In this document: piece by piece, positions 1-9,343 of the stretch
Layout: each line of letters starts with the position of its first letter
Numbering within the stretch: the stretch's first letter is position 1
Virus record (IMG/VR): IMGVR_UViG_3300032282_003082
Span: 1 to 26,695 of that record
Direction: 5' to 3' (one strand)
Origin: a virus
Length of the DNA stretch: 26,695 bases
Notes under the pieces: generated by a model
Database searches by the model: none
Seen by the model: the letters and a program-made list of their open reading frames with translations, nothing else
What the model was told of the DNA's origin: nothing
Program-made: the position numbers and the translations under genes

Positions 1-17
1 TAATTGCAGAGTGGAAC

Positions 18-3000
18 ATGAACATACCAACAAACATTCATACTATTGGAAACTATCGCTATAGACCTAGTGACCAAAACTCTATTTATAATTCAATCCC
101 TAATTTTTTCAGTGGCGATGAAAATAAAGACACAGAAGTAAAGTTTTACTATGGTGCAACTGATGCTGATGTTATAATTGACGGAGGAATTGATGATACT
201 GGTCTTCCAACAACACTGACTTCTACTAAAGATAAACTAAAGATGCTCTACTCACTAGAAGATTGCTTTAAACCATTTAGACCAAGGTCTGGAATTAATA
301 AAGCTGCCTACTTTCCTGGTTCATATCTTCATAACCCAAATATTAATATGGCACAAAGACCAAGATATTATATGCCTGACAAAAATGATAAATTTAAATA
401 TTGGACATCTTATAGATCTGAAGGTGGAGTTGATTACGGAATTTCAAATAATCAAATATCAGGACAAAATACTATAGATGACACTGCACCATTTATTGTT
501 TATAATGAAGATGTACCCGCTAATAGACTTATCATTAAAATGCAAACCCATGTTGGAGATATTGATCTTGGACCATTTTCAAATAATGCTGGCTCATTTA
601 ATGATCCATATTATGGAAGTATAAATCAATCTACTCCAATTAAATGGAAGGTTCAAACTCTTAAAAATAATACATGGGTAGATGTTATATCTTTTAATCA
701 AAGCACAAAAAGAAAAGACGGAACAAATATAATTAAGTCTGATGGATATGTAGAGCTATCCTATGGATTAAAAATTCCAACTAAATTTGAAGCAAATTTT
801 GTTTATGCAGAAACTTATTCTTCTATTACGTTATTGCCAGAATCATCTATAGATGGATATGCATATTTAGTCAAAGAAAATGAACATGATTTAGGTGTTT
901 TTTATGTTTGGTCTGGAACAAACTATGAGATATTTACTCCAGAATATGGATGGCAACTTCAAGAAGAAACTGTAGATAGACTAACTAATTTTGTTACAGA
1001 TCTAACATCTCCAATAATGTACACAAATCAAACAGATGGACTACTTAAGTATAGAGAGTTTGACTATCTTCGTGGAATAAGGCTTATTGTTGAAACAATG
1101 AACAAGAGTAATTCCACATTTGATTTGATAGAAATGTCTCCAAGATTAGTAGTTAACTTAACAGATAAAACATTAAGCTATTCAATTAAAAAAACCGCTT
1201 CAGACTTAGGTGTAAGTGGAATGCCTGTAGGACAACTGCTTGCGTCTAATGGCACTGTTGAATTTTTTGATTATGATAATGCGTTTAATGAAAATAATTT
1301 ATTAAGTATAATTAAAAATTATATCACAAGGCATATTCAATTTAAGTTTTATGAAATTATTTTAGATGTAAATGGTTATGATTACTATGTTCCAATAAAA
1401 ACTATGTATTCTGACGGTTTTCCAAAAATTAATAATGATTCAAAAACTGTCAGTATTGAACTTAGAGATTTATTCTTTTATTTAGAATCCCTTACAGCTC
1501 CACAAATTTTGTCAACAAATACTTCAGTAAGTTCTGCTGTATGTTTATTGTTAGATTCAATTGGTTTTTCTAATTATACTTTTAAAAGAGTTGAAGGAGA
1601 ATCAGAGGTAGTCATTCCATTTTTCTTTGTTAAGCCAGATACAAATGTTGCAGAAGTATTACAGAGTATTGCCGTATCAACTCAAACTGCAATGTTTTTT
1701 GATGAGTTTAATAATTTTATTATGATGAGTAAAGACTATATGATGCCTACAATGTCTCAAAGACCAACCGATATAACTTTATATGGAACCACAGATTTTG
1801 ATCATATAGATGTTTATCAAAATCAAAGTACAAAAAATAAAATTGCAAATATTATTGAAATTTCTTCACAGGATAATCATGTTTATAATGATGGAGTAAT
1901 TAATTATACATCTAGATATATTCAAAGATCTGAAAGCTCAGTACAACAAAGACAGTTAGTAGATGATTCAAAGACATGGATTTATAAACCAGTTCTTTTA
2001 TGGGAAGTAAGTGGTACAGAAAAAACTAAATCTATCAATGATGATTCTGGATCTTCTACATATACGTTATCTGCAATACCACTCAATTCAGATTTAACAT
2101 CTGAAGTTCCAACTGTAGAAAATCATATTCTTGTTAATAATATTATGGACTTGGGAGAAGCAGTTTATCTTCTTAGTAGATATAATGGATATTTTTATAG
2201 TAATGGAGAAATGATAAAGTTTGATGCTGTTGAATATAATATTCCAGGAGCAGAAAAAATAATTGTTTCTGAAGAAAAAAATGGTACTGCAGTTTATACA
2301 ACTACGACTACAGGTAAAATTGGAAATGTATGGATAACAAGCGCTCAAGAATATGAAAAATATTTTGCACAAATATCTTTTAAAGGAAAAATTTATCCAA
2401 CTGGAAGAATAAGAATTTATTCTGAACCAAACTATGAAGAGTTTTCTGGAAACCTAAGATTAAAAAATGGAGCAGTGGCTAAACATGGTAGAGGACAATT
2501 TGGAACTACCATTGCTTCACATTATGCTGGAATTAATCCATATTGGTACGATAATAACTATGTTCGTGGATGTACTATGAAGTCTGAATATTTATTTTCT
2601 TCTGGTCCAGAAATAACTACTACAATAGGTTCTGCTGGTATCAATAATACTCTTGCACAAAAAACTACTAGAAATAGTATAATTAAAAATATTCTTTCAT
2701 CAAATTATGTTCCAGAAAATGAAATGAATACTCTTAGGTCTACAAGAAGTGGATCAATACAGTCTTCAGCATTGGTTATGAATGGTCCATCTTTTACAAC
2801 AACAGAAAAACCATTAGACTTTGTTTCTTATGTTTATAAACAACTAGATAATAGATATAAGCACTTTGGAACTAGAATGAGGATTATTGGTAAACTTCAA
2901 AATGATACAAACAATACTCAAACAGCTGTTGGTAATACAACTTACTTTACTGTAGATGGAACAACTCCAGATAAAACTATTAATATTTCAGGTGGTTCTG

Positions 3001-4280
3001 GAGGTCTGGCTTTTCTTTTAAATCCAACAACAAATAATGGATACTACTTTGAAATTATTGGACTTGGAAGTGAGGGATTTACAAAAACCAATTCCGTAAA
3101 TGTAAATAATATAATGTTTTATAAAATTAAACAGTATGGCACAGAGGCTGTGCCTGTTAAATTATGGCAGGGACTAGCAAATATTAATGTTGACCCAGGA
3201 TTATTTGCTGGACAATATAGAATGACTGGAGATGAACAAACAAGCGTTTATGATTTATCTGCAGAGTATGTTGATAATGGATCAATTAGAACATTTTATT
3301 TATATATAAACAATAACTTGATCGCTACTATTGATGATAATGATCCACTTCCAACATATAATAATATGGCAATGTTTGTTAGAGGTTCTTCTAAAGTTAT
3401 GTTTGAAAATATTTATGCTTTAACTAATAATTATAGCCAGAATACAGGGTTTGCTTTAGATACACCAGTAAATTCTGTATTTAATGATGGTCAGATAAGC
3501 ATTAATGAAGCATTTAGAAAATATTCAATGAGTGGAATTATACAGGGAACTCATTTATCTGGAATTAGTCCAAATGACACACCACAGTATAATATTTATT
3601 TTGATGAGTTTGGCAGCATAATGAGAGAAGCGTCTTTATTTAATGTTAAATATGACAAAGCCTATCCAGCTTTATTTGCTAAACTGACTCCAACATTTAA
3701 TCGCATTAAAGGATATACTGTATCTGGCTTTAGAGCTGGATCATATGGTGCAGAGTTTTTAATCTTTAACGCAACAGATACAGTAATTGTTTTAGATCAA
3801 CAAAATGGAAATTACTTGCAGATTCAAGGAATTACTTTTACTCAGCAATCTCAGAATACATTAAGCGTTGATAATTATTTTTCTAAAAATAGTGATTTAT
3901 CAACACCACAATTTTCTGGAAGTACATTAATATCATCTCCACTTAAGATTAAAAAAGACTATGAAGATATTAAATTAAGCAGAATGACATATGGCAAGAA
4001 AGATTTTTCATTAGACGTTGAATATATACAAACTGAAGATGATGCAAATAGTTTAATGAAATGGATTATTTCAAAAATAATGAAACCAAGAAAATCTATT
4101 GGAGTAAAAATGTTTGCAATGCCAACCTTACAACTTGGAGATATTGTTAATGTAGACTATAATCAAAACGGTATTGACATTATTGGAACAACAAATAAAA
4201 GGTTTGTTATTTATAGTATTGAATATAATAAAACAAAAGATGGTCCAGAAATGAATGTTTATTTAAGTGAGGTATTGTAA
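18..4280 (+). CDS. Minor tail protein, very large (tail tip/baseplate-type)
   Basis: This is a 1420-aa virion protein, most likely part of the tail tip or baseplate. Residues ~950-1140 look like a concanavalin/LamG-type jelly roll (alternating strands, ending in a VMFENIYAL-type strand), a fold often used for sugar or receptor binding. The last ~100 residues (LQLGDIVNVDY, then FVIYSIEYN, then MNVYLSEVL) resemble the C-terminal end common in phage minor tail proteins. The low-Cys, Asn/Tyr/Thr-rich, beta-rich composition fits a structural protein. The frame stays open upstream of this ATG to the window edge (reading I-A-E-W-N) and there is no strong Shine-Dalgarno, so the true start may lie outside the window. 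Its stop overlaps the next ATG by one base (TAATG). The family assignment is inferred from size, context and C-terminus. Confidence 0.75.
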   Translation: MNIPTNIHTIGNYRYRPSDQNSIYNSIPNFFSGDENKDTEVKFYYGATDADVIIDGGIDDTGLPTTLTSTKDKLKMLYSLEDCFKPFRPRSGINKAAYFPGSYLHNPNINMAQRPRYYMPDKNDKFKYWTSYRSEGGVDYGISNNQISGQNTIDDTAPFIVYNEDVPANRLIIKMQTHVGDIDLGPFSNNAGSFNDPYYGSINQSTPIKWKVQTLKNNTWVDVISFNQSTKRKDGTNIIKSDGYVELSYGLKIPTKFEANFVYAETYSSITLLPESSIDGYAYLVKENEHDLGVFYVWSGTNYEIFTPEYGWQLQEETVDRLTNFVTDLTSPIMYTNQTDGLLKYREFDYLRGIRLIVETMNKSNSTFDLIEMSPRLVVNLTDKTLSYSIKKTASDLGVSGMPVGQLLASNGTVEFFDYDNAFNENNLLSIIKNYITRHIQFKFYEIILDVNGYDYYVPIKTMYSDGFPKINNDSKTVSIELRDLFFYLESLTAPQILSTNTSVSSAVCLLLDSIGFSNYTFKRVEGESEVVIPFFFVKPDTNVAEVLQSIAVSTQTAMFFDEFNNFIMMSKDYMMPTMSQRPTDITLYGTTDFDHIDVYQNQSTKNKIANIIEISSQDNHVYNDGVINYTSRYIQRSESSVQQRQLVDDSKTWIYKPVLLWEVSGTEKTKSINDDSGSSTYTLSAIPLNSDLTSEVPTVENHILVNNIMDLGEAVYLLSRYNGYFYSNGEMIKFDAVEYNIPGAEKIIVSEEKNGTAVYTTTTTGKIGNVWITSAQEYEKYFAQISFKGKIYPTGRIRIYSEPNYEEFSGNLRLKNGAVAKHGRGQFGTTIASHYAGINPYWYDNNYVRGCTMKSEYLFSSGPEITTTIGSAGINNTLAQKTTRNSIIKNILSSNYVPENEMNTLRSTRSGSIQSSALVMNGPSFTTTEKPLDFVSYVYKQLDNRYKHFGTRMRIIGKLQNDTNNTQTAVGNTTYFTVDGTTPDKTINISGGSGGLAFLLNPTTNNGYYFEIIGLGSEGFTKTNSVNVNNIMFYKIKQYGTEAVPVKLWQGLANINVDPGLFAGQYRMTGDEQTSVYDLSAEYVDNGSIRTFYLYINNNLIATIDDNDPLPTYNNMAMFVRGSSKVMFENIYALTNNYSQNTGFALDTPVNSVFNDGQISINEAFRKYSMSGIIQGTHLSGISPNDTPQYNIYFDEFGSIMREASLFNVKYDKAYPALFAKLTPTFNRIKGYTVSGFRAGSYGAEFLIFNATDTVIVLDQQNGNYLQIQGITFTQQSQNTLSVDNYFSKNSDLSTPQFSGSTLISSPLKIKKDYEDIKLSRMTYGKKDFSLDVEYIQTEDDANSLMKWIISKIMKPRKSIGVKMFAMPTLQLGDIVNVDYNQNGIDIIGTTNKRFVIYSIEYNKTKDGPEMNVYLSEVL

Positions 4281-4771
4281 TGGTAGATCCAGTAGCAAAT
4301 TTAGCAGCATCAAATCCTTTAACTTCTACAGCAGCAGTTAAAGTTGCAACACCAGACTTAATTCTTTTTAATGATCAGTTGCTTCCAGAAGAGGTAATGA
4401 TTGATTTAGTTTTTGAAGACATTGGTGGAGAAGAAATGATTAATATAGTCCGTAATGATTTAGTTAATGGACAAAATCAATCTAGACAGATTGTTAGAAA
4501 TTTAGCTCAAATTAATTTAGATTATAATTCAAATAATATTTTAAGCTTGCAAGATACCTCTGCTTCATATTTTAAAAATTTTCCAATTGATTTTAGTCAA
4601 AAGGTTCCAGATGTTGGAACTGGTTTAAATGGAGAGATAGTCTATATTGAAGAAGGAACAGGCAATATAATTATTAATGTAGTTAGACTTGAGCCTGATG
4701 AGCAAGTAGAGGTGCAACTACTTAGTGCTGGATTGATACTTAATGGTACAATATATGAGGTGAATAATTAA
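4280..4771 (+). CDS. Hypothetical virion-associated protein (163 aa)
   Basis: A 163-aa protein I do not recognise, translationally coupled to genes on both sides by one-base overlaps. It has an Ala/Ser/Thr-rich N-terminus (about residues 1-25), then a mostly acidic body with short hydrophobic strands. There is no signal peptide, membrane segment or Cys pair. It lies between the large minor tail protein and a fibre-like protein, so a tail-tip or fibre-connector role is plausible by position only. Confidence 0.6.
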   Translation: MVDPVANLAASNPLTSTAAVKVATPDLILFNDQLLPEEVMIDLVFEDIGGEEMINIVRNDLVNGQNQSRQIVRNLAQINLDYNSNNILSLQDTSASYFKNFPIDFSQKVPDVGTGLNGEIVYIEEGTGNIIINVVRLEPDEQVEVQLLSAGLILNGTIYEVNN

Positions 4772-6012
4772 TGATAACTAATACTGGAAAAGGCATTTTA
4801 GCAAAATATTTAGTTGGGCAATCCCCAGCATATGCTTCATACATTGCTGTAGGTTGTGGTCCAACACCACTTCCTTTAGAGTATGATTTTAATTCAATAT
4901 TAAATGCAGATGAAGTTTCTGCAATGAAAAATAAAACAACTTTAGATTTTGAAATGTTTCGTGTTCCAATTACTTCTCGTGGGTATGTTGTGGAAGATGT
5001 TGTAGTGAATGATGAAGTTCAAAAAATATCTAAGGTTGTTTTAACAGCAGAACTTCCAACAGAAGAAAGGTATGAAATTTCTGAGGTTGGTATTTTTTCA
5101 GCTGGTTCAAATGCAGCAGCAGGTGCGTATGATAGTAAAACCGTACACTCATTTAATACTACAGAAAATTGGGAGTATCATTCACAAACTTCAGCCGAAA
5201 AAATTCCAACAGTCTATGTGCCTTTAGATTTAGACAATGATGATATTATTTCTGGTGAATATAAAATTAATCCACTTACTAAACAATATGATGCTGGATC
5301 TGGTGGAGTATTGGTTGATACTCCAGCAATACAAACAACTGCAGACAATAAAATATTTACATATCCAGCTAGATCTGAAAGATATGAGCAAGGTCGTTTT
5401 TTAAACAATGTAATTATGCTTCGTGGTGACTCTGCAGACTTATCAACAGAAATTGTTTCAGGGGTAACTAGACTAAAAGTAGAAAATCCATCAAGTCATA
5501 TTCATCTAACTGGAACTGCTATTGATTTTAGTAAAAATGCTCCAACAGATGAGCTTAGGTTAGCATTTTCAGTAATCAATAGAGATGGAGAAGCATCAAA
5601 TGTTGTTCCAGATGAAGTGAGAATTCTTGTAGAGTTTTCATCTTCAGATGTTGTAGACTCTGGAGAATGGGCAAGATTTGAAACAATTTTTTCAGCCGAA
5701 GATTATGATTTTGCTACAAATAGATATTACGTATCTACTAAACAATTACAACAGTTAAGAAAAAGTACATCTTTTACATGGGCCTCTGTTAACCTTGTTA
5801 AAATTTATGTTTGTGTTTTAAATAATTCAGAGCCGTCTCCTGAGTTTTATGTATCTTTAGATGCTTTAAGGCTTGAAAATGTTAGTACAACTAATTCATT
5901 ATATGGTTTAAGTGGATATTCTGTTATTAAAAATACTAACTCAGCAACAATAACTAAACTATCAAATACAACTAATTATATAGAATTTAGATTTACAGTG
6001 GATGTTCAATAA
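4771..6012 (+). CDS. Tail fibre/adhesin-like protein
   Basis: A 413-aa protein. Residues ~1-135 (starting MITNTGKGILAKYL, then YIAVGCGPTPL) resemble the attachment part of phage fibre or baseplate-periphery proteins, with a VPITSRGYVV strand and an EISEVGIFSAG segment. Residues ~190-370 are a beta-rich domain (LKVENPSSHIHL, then LRLAFSVINRDG, ending FYVSLDALRLEN) resembling carbohydrate-binding-module jelly rolls. This suggests recognition of host surface glycans. It starts at an ATG overlapping the previous stop and ends overlapping the next ATG, so it belongs to the tail operon. Fibre function is inferred from domain look and position. Confidence 0.6.
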   Translation: MITNTGKGILAKYLVGQSPAYASYIAVGCGPTPLPLEYDFNSILNADEVSAMKNKTTLDFEMFRVPITSRGYVVEDVVVNDEVQKISKVVLTAELPTEERYEISEVGIFSAGSNAAAGAYDSKTVHSFNTTENWEYHSQTSAEKIPTVYVPLDLDNDDIISGEYKINPLTKQYDAGSGGVLVDTPAIQTTADNKIFTYPARSERYEQGRFLNNVIMLRGDSADLSTEIVSGVTRLKVENPSSHIHLTGTAIDFSKNAPTDELRLAFSVINRDGEASNVVPDEVRILVEFSSSDVVDSGEWARFETIFSAEDYDFATNRYYVSTKQLQQLRKSTSFTWASVNLVKIYVCVLNNSEPSPEFYVSLDALRLENVSTTNSLYGLSGYSVIKNTNSATITKLSNTTNYIEFRFTVDVQ

Positions 6013-6440
6013 TGGCAGATATTGGAATTAAAAAGGTAACAATATTAAAATCAGATATAAAATCAATTTCTGGTGATGAACAGGGATATGTTTTAAGATA
6101 TAGAGTTGTATCTGAAGATAAGAATAGATCATCACACTGGTCTCCACAGTATAAACTATCCGCTGAAGCACAAGAGCCGATTGCTTATTCTATTAATGTG
6201 GATAATCCACATGATACTGCAACAGTTGTTTGGCAAAATGTTGTAGGGGTAAAAGAATATGATATTTACATTAAGTGGGATAATGCTGTTTGGAATTATA
6301 TAACAACCGTAGGATCGCCTTCTTTTGCAACACTAACAACTGGACATAACCATATTGAATTAGCTGTTCAAGTTCCAACCTTTCCAAAACAAAGGTTTGT
6401 TGGAGCAACTCTATTTGAGATACCAGTAACAAACGTTTAA
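6012..6440 (+). CDS. Fibronectin type III-like virion protein
   Basis: A 142-aa protein with an Fn3/Ig-like pattern. It has YVLRYRVVSEDKNRSSHWSP near residues 25-45, then an ATVVWQNVVGVKEYDIYIK segment near residues 75-93. The alternating W/Y strands and the V-x-W...Y-x-I-Y spacing are typical of Fn3 domains. Such domains commonly decorate phage tails and help adhesion to cell-surface carbohydrates. Its start is coupled to the previous stop (TAATG). Its stop is followed at once by a leaderless-type promoter for the next gene. Confidence 0.55.
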   Translation: MADIGIKKVTILKSDIKSISGDEQGYVLRYRVVSEDKNRSSHWSPQYKLSAEAQEPIAYSINVDNPHDTATVVWQNVVGVKEYDIYIKWDNAVWNYITTVGSPSFATLTTGHNHIELAVQVPTFPKQRFVGATLFEIPVTNV

Positions 6441-6449
6441 TGGTATAAT
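6441..6449 (+). promoter_or_regulatory. Extended -10 promoter, leaderless type, for the gene at 6456
   Basis: TGG-TATAAT (hexamer 6444-6449) starts right after the previous stop codon and ends 6 nt before ATG 6456. Transcription should therefore begin at or next to the start codon. No Shine-Dalgarno is present between them and no good -35 is visible. Leaderless mRNAs are common in Actinobacteria; their use here is inferred. Confidence 0.65.
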
Positions 6450-6455
6450 AGAATA

Positions 6456-6899
6456 ATGGCAAAGATACCGCTTCCAGATAGAGGACAACCTCTTGACGTG
6501 ACATATATTTATAAGATGGCTGAGGCAATTAATGATGTTGCTACTCAGGTATCTCCAACTAACTCAAAATACTTAACTGTAGATGCTGGATCTAATGGAA
6601 AACAAACTAGAAGAATTTCAGAGTCAAGAATTTTGGGTGGGTATAAAGAAATTATTAATGGTGGAACCGTCACGGCAGGACAAGAACAAGCTTTTACATA
6701 TGATTTTGGTGTAGAGTTTAAGTTTGCCCCAATTGTAACCGCAACAGTTGTAAATGTGACCGATAGACCCGCAGGTAAAAATATTTCAGTAATTTTAAAA
6801 TCTCCAACGACATCAAAGGTCGACGGTATTGTAAGATTTAATACAACAGGAGATGTTACTGTTGGTGTTAACCTGATTGTTATTGGTATTCCAAATTAA
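6456..6899 (+). CDS. Probable tail fibre/virion protein, leaderless start
   Basis: A 147-aa protein. The N-terminus (IPLPDRGQPLDVTYIYKMAE, near residues 4-23) and the short helix after it look like a trimerisation or attachment segment. The C-terminal half (residues ~65-147) is a regular beta pattern (FTYDFGVEFKFAPIVTATVV, then ISVILKSPTTS, then VGVNLIVIGIP) resembling the small beta-sandwich at the ends of some fibres, such as H-type-lectin-like folds. It is preceded by its own extended -10 element and lacks a Shine-Dalgarno. It overlaps the next gene by one base. Function is inferred from shape and position. Confidence 0.55.
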   Translation: MAKIPLPDRGQPLDVTYIYKMAEAINDVATQVSPTNSKYLTVDAGSNGKQTRRISESRILGGYKEIINGGTVTAGQEQAFTYDFGVEFKFAPIVTATVVNVTDRPAGKNISVILKSPTTSKVDGIVRFNTTGDVTVGVNLIVIGIPN

Positions 6900-7090
6900 T
6901 GCTAAAATGCAAAAAGTGCAAAGGTAGGATGCTAATTGATAGAATTTATAGTTCTCCAACACACCTTGAAACCTATTGTATTATGTGTGGTACAAGAGTT
7001 TTCTTTACACCACCTGGACAAACACCAGAGGGTTTATGGCTACTAAAAAAGGAACAACAGAGAGCGAAGGCTACAATCTCTCCCCTATAA
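6899..7090 (+). CDS. Small zinc-ribbon protein (63 aa)
   Basis: A 63-aa protein with two Cys pairs, C4-x2-C7 and C27-x2-C30, separated by ~19 residues. This is the classic spacing of a rubredoxin-like zinc ribbon. The C-terminus is basic and Gln/Lys-rich. It is coupled to the previous gene by a one-base overlap. It overlaps the next gene's chosen start (7036) by 55 nt in another frame. Nucleic-acid or protein binding is the usual role of such ribbons; no specific role can be assigned. Confidence 0.6.
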   Translation: MLKCKKCKGRMLIDRIYSSPTHLETYCIMCGTRVFFTPPGQTPEGLWLLKKEQQRAKATISPL

Positions 7091-7578
7091 TTCCTGGCAA
7101 TAAAAAAGTTTGGTTTTTAAATGGGGATTTAGTTAGAGTACATCATTTTAATAAATCTAATGGAATTATGTCTGTTTATAATATTACTAAAGATCAGATT
7201 GAAAGTTGTTTAATTAGTGAATTTAAAAAGAAAAGAGAAAAGGCTTATACTGTTGGCGAGACTGCTGATTTGGTTAATCGTCATAAAAAATATATGCCAA
7301 GATTAATGAAGAAAGGTTTAATCCCTTTTCCAATGGGTTCTCAAAAAGGAGGAGCAAGGGGATGGCAAATAAGATCATATTATTCAGAATCTCAAGTAAG
7401 AGAGATTCGTGATATACTTGCAATGAACCATATTGGAAGACCAAGAAAAGACAATTTAATAACAAATGATATTACTCCTACCAAGCAAGAGTTGACAAGG
7501 CGTATGGGAGAGGGTATACTTACATATACGAAGACAGAAGATGGAAGGTTTATTCCGATTTGGAATGAGTCTATTTAA
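7036..7578 (+). CDS. MerR-like helix-turn-helix DNA-binding protein
   Basis: A 180-aa protein from the ATG at 7036, which has an AGAGGG-like ribosome site just upstream. An in-frame start 20 codons earlier (6976) would add a Trp/Tyr-rich run that overlaps the zinc-ribbon gene and is less likely. Residues ~12-50 form a small beta domain (VWFLNGDLVRVHHF). Residues ~65-125 (AYTVGETADLVNRH, then MPRLMKKGLIPFP, then SQVREIRDIL) look like a MerR/excisionase-type winged HTH: helix-turn-helix, a wing with Gly, then a recognition extension. It is the first regulatory-type gene between the tail and replication modules, so it may control one of them. Confidence 0.6.
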   Translation: MATKKGTTESEGYNLSPIIPGNKKVWFLNGDLVRVHHFNKSNGIMSVYNITKDQIESCLISEFKKKREKAYTVGETADLVNRHKKYMPRLMKKGLIPFPMGSQKGGARGWQIRSYYSESQVREIRDILAMNHIGRPRKDNLITNDITPTKQELTRRMGEGILTYTKTEDGRFIPIWNESI

Positions 7579-7591
7579 CGAAGGGTATAAA

Positions 7592-7798
7592 ATGGAAAAC
7601 GATTCAACTAAGGTATCTGTAACACTTGGGTACACATTAAATTTAGGAAACTTTCAATCACTAAGACTTGATCTTGGTATTATAGATTCTAAGCGTGGAG
7701 AAGAAACTACAAACGATGCTTTTGAGCGTGTTTATAAGTTTGTTGAAGACAAGCTTGCTGAAAAAATTAACGAAGCAAAAGCTGAAATTAACGAATAG
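7592..7798 (+). CDS. Conserved-looking phage hypothetical protein (68 aa)
   Basis: A 68-aa protein from ATG 7592, with a CGAAGGG ribosome site 6-12 nt upstream. A longer reading from 7541 would overlap the HTH gene and is not supported. It has an N-terminal two-strand beta region (VSVTLGYTLNLGNFQSLRLD) followed by an acidic amphipathic helix (FERVYKFVEDKLAEKI). I have a general memory of short proteins with a Y-T-x-N-L-G-N-x-x-S core in phage replication regions, but no function is known to me. Its stop overlaps the GTG start of the next gene. Confidence 0.55.
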   Translation: MENDSTKVSVTLGYTLNLGNFQSLRLDLGIIDSKRGEETTNDAFERVYKFVEDKLAEKINEAKAEINE

Positions 7799-8106
7799 TG
7801 GCAGAGCGCAAAGACCGAATGGCTTTGCTTTCACGCTACAGTAAATACCATACTGCAAGGTATGAGCAAAAGCCATCACTAAATTTAAATGTAGAGCAAT
7901 GGGCAGCAGATGCTCTTGTAGAGTCATATGGCATGTCTGGTTGCTACGATATACTTGAGTACTACTTTAAAGTTTCAGAAAACCCTTCATGGAATTATTT
8001 TGCTTATAATGCAGAAAAAATTTTACAAGCACAAAAAGATAAAAGTCGAGATGACAAAGAGAGAGCAGAGCGCAGACGAATGGCAAAGGAGTGGCTAAGT
8101 GAATAA
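7798..8106 (+). CDS. Hypothetical protein upstream of replicative helicase (102 aa)
   Basis: A 102-aa protein starting at GTG 7798, which overlaps the previous stop (TAGTG); an ATG seven codons in is an alternative. It is helical, with Tyr/Trp-rich segments and a strongly charged C-terminal helix (residues ~78-100). No motif was recognised. It overlaps the helicase gene by 8 nt. Small proteins encoded immediately before phage DnaB-type helicases are sometimes helicase loaders. That is a positional guess only. Confidence 0.5.
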   Translation: MAERKDRMALLSRYSKYHTARYEQKPSLNLNVEQWAADALVESYGMSGCYDILEYYFKVSENPSWNYFAYNAEKILQAQKDKSRDDKERAERRRMAKEWLSE

Positions 8107-9322
8107 TACAGAGGCAAAATTAATCTCCGCAGTCCTTAATGATAAACAGGTTCATGTTCTTTTACAGGCAAATGTGGATAATCTTCTCAGAACTCATAAT
8201 GATGTTTGGAATTTTATAAGAAACTATTTTGAACATAACAGTTCTGTTCCACCAACAGATTTAGTAGTTGAAAAGTTTAGAGACTTTCAGCCAATTACTG
8301 GAGTAGGTGCAACCAAACACCATCTTGAAGAATTGCAGTCAGAATATTTGACTGATAGTCTTAAAGACATTATTCGTACAGCAGCATCTGAAATTCAGAC
8401 TGGTAATGGCGGAGAAGCCCTTGATCAACTAATTACTAAAACATCTGAGTTAAAGAAAAATACATCAGCAATACGTGATATTGATGTAACGGATCTTGAG
8501 TCAGCAGTTGCATACTTTGAAAATCTAAAAGAGCAACAGGCATTAGGACATGTTGGTATTAAAACTAACCTACCAGGATTTGATAACTATCTTCCATCTG
8601 GAATTATGCCAGGGCAGCTAGGAGTCTTCTTAGCATACCCAGGCATAGGAAAGTCATGGATGGCTCTATACTTTGCTGTACAGGCCTGGAAACAGGGTAA
8701 GACACCCCTTGTAATCTCTCTTGAGATGTCAGAGACAGAAGTTCGTAACCGTGTTTTTACTATTATGGGTGAAGGTCTTTGGTCTCATAGAAAACTAAGT
8801 AATGGTGAAGTTGAGATGGATATGCTAAAGATGTGGCATGCAAAACATCTACAAGGCAAACCAGAGTTTCATATTATTTCTAATGACCAAGGTGGAGAGA
8901 TTAACCCTTCAGTTCTTCGTGGAAAGATTGATCAATATAAGCCAGACTTTGTAATCGTTGACTACCTTCAATTAATGGCTCCTAATCAGAAGTCAGATAA
9001 TGAAACTGTAAGAATGAAGAACCTTTCTCGTGAACTAAAGCTTATGGCTATTGGTGAAGAGGTTCCTATTATAGCCATCTCATCAGCAACACCAGATGAT
9101 GTTAATGATCTTAGTGGAGTTCCTACTTTAGGTCAAACTGCTTGGTCAAGACAGATTGCCTATGATGCAGACTGGGTTATTGCTTTAGGTCGTGCAACTA
9201 ATAGTGATATTATTGAGTGCGCTTTTAGAAAAAACCGCAATGGCTTTATGGGAGATTTTCTTGTTCAAGTTGACTTTGACAAAGGATATTATAGATATAA
9301 AGACTTTGAGGATAAAAATTAA
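8099..9322 (+). CDS. dnaB: DnaB-type replicative DNA helicase
   Basis: A 407-aa ring helicase that unwinds the replication fork. The RecA-like ATPase core is clear: Walker A near 180-187 (YPGIGKSW), the SLEM motif at 208-211, Walker B FVIVDYLQLM at 284-293, and an R-K-N-R-N-G arginine-finger/H4-type segment at 377-382. The N-terminal ~130 residues form a reduced DnaB N-domain (helical), so the protein is shorter than the ~470 aa of bacterial DnaB, like many phage versions. It starts at GTG 8099 within the previous gene's end. It should partner the primase encoded at 9589. Replacement of the host helicase is inferred. Confidence 0.92.
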   Translation: MNNTEAKLISAVLNDKQVHVLLQANVDNLLRTHNDVWNFIRNYFEHNSSVPPTDLVVEKFRDFQPITGVGATKHHLEELQSEYLTDSLKDIIRTAASEIQTGNGGEALDQLITKTSELKKNTSAIRDIDVTDLESAVAYFENLKEQQALGHVGIKTNLPGFDNYLPSGIMPGQLGVFLAYPGIGKSWMALYFAVQAWKQGKTPLVISLEMSETEVRNRVFTIMGEGLWSHRKLSNGEVEMDMLKMWHAKHLQGKPEFHIISNDQGGEINPSVLRGKIDQYKPDFVIVDYLQLMAPNQKSDNETVRMKNLSRELKLMAIGEEVPIIAISSATPDDVNDLSGVPTLGQTAWSRQIAYDADWVIALGRATNSDIIECAFRKNRNGFMGDFLVQVDFDKGYYRYKDFEDKN

Positions 9323-9332
9323 GATTAGTAGT

Positions 9333-9338
9333 TATAAT
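9333..9338 (+). promoter_or_regulatory. -10 element, leaderless type, for the gene at 9344
   Basis: A perfect TATAAT ends 5 nt before ATG 9344, in the 21-nt gap after the helicase stop. The start codon would be at about +1 of the mRNA. No TG extension, no convincing -35 and no Shine-Dalgarno are present. Confidence 0.55.
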
Positions 9339-9343
9339 GGGTT

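Noticed and set aside
7586-7591. TATAAA before ATG 7592 as a leaderless -10
   Set aside because: It abuts the start codon, leaving no room for a transcription start at the ATG, and a good GAAGGG ribosome site is present.
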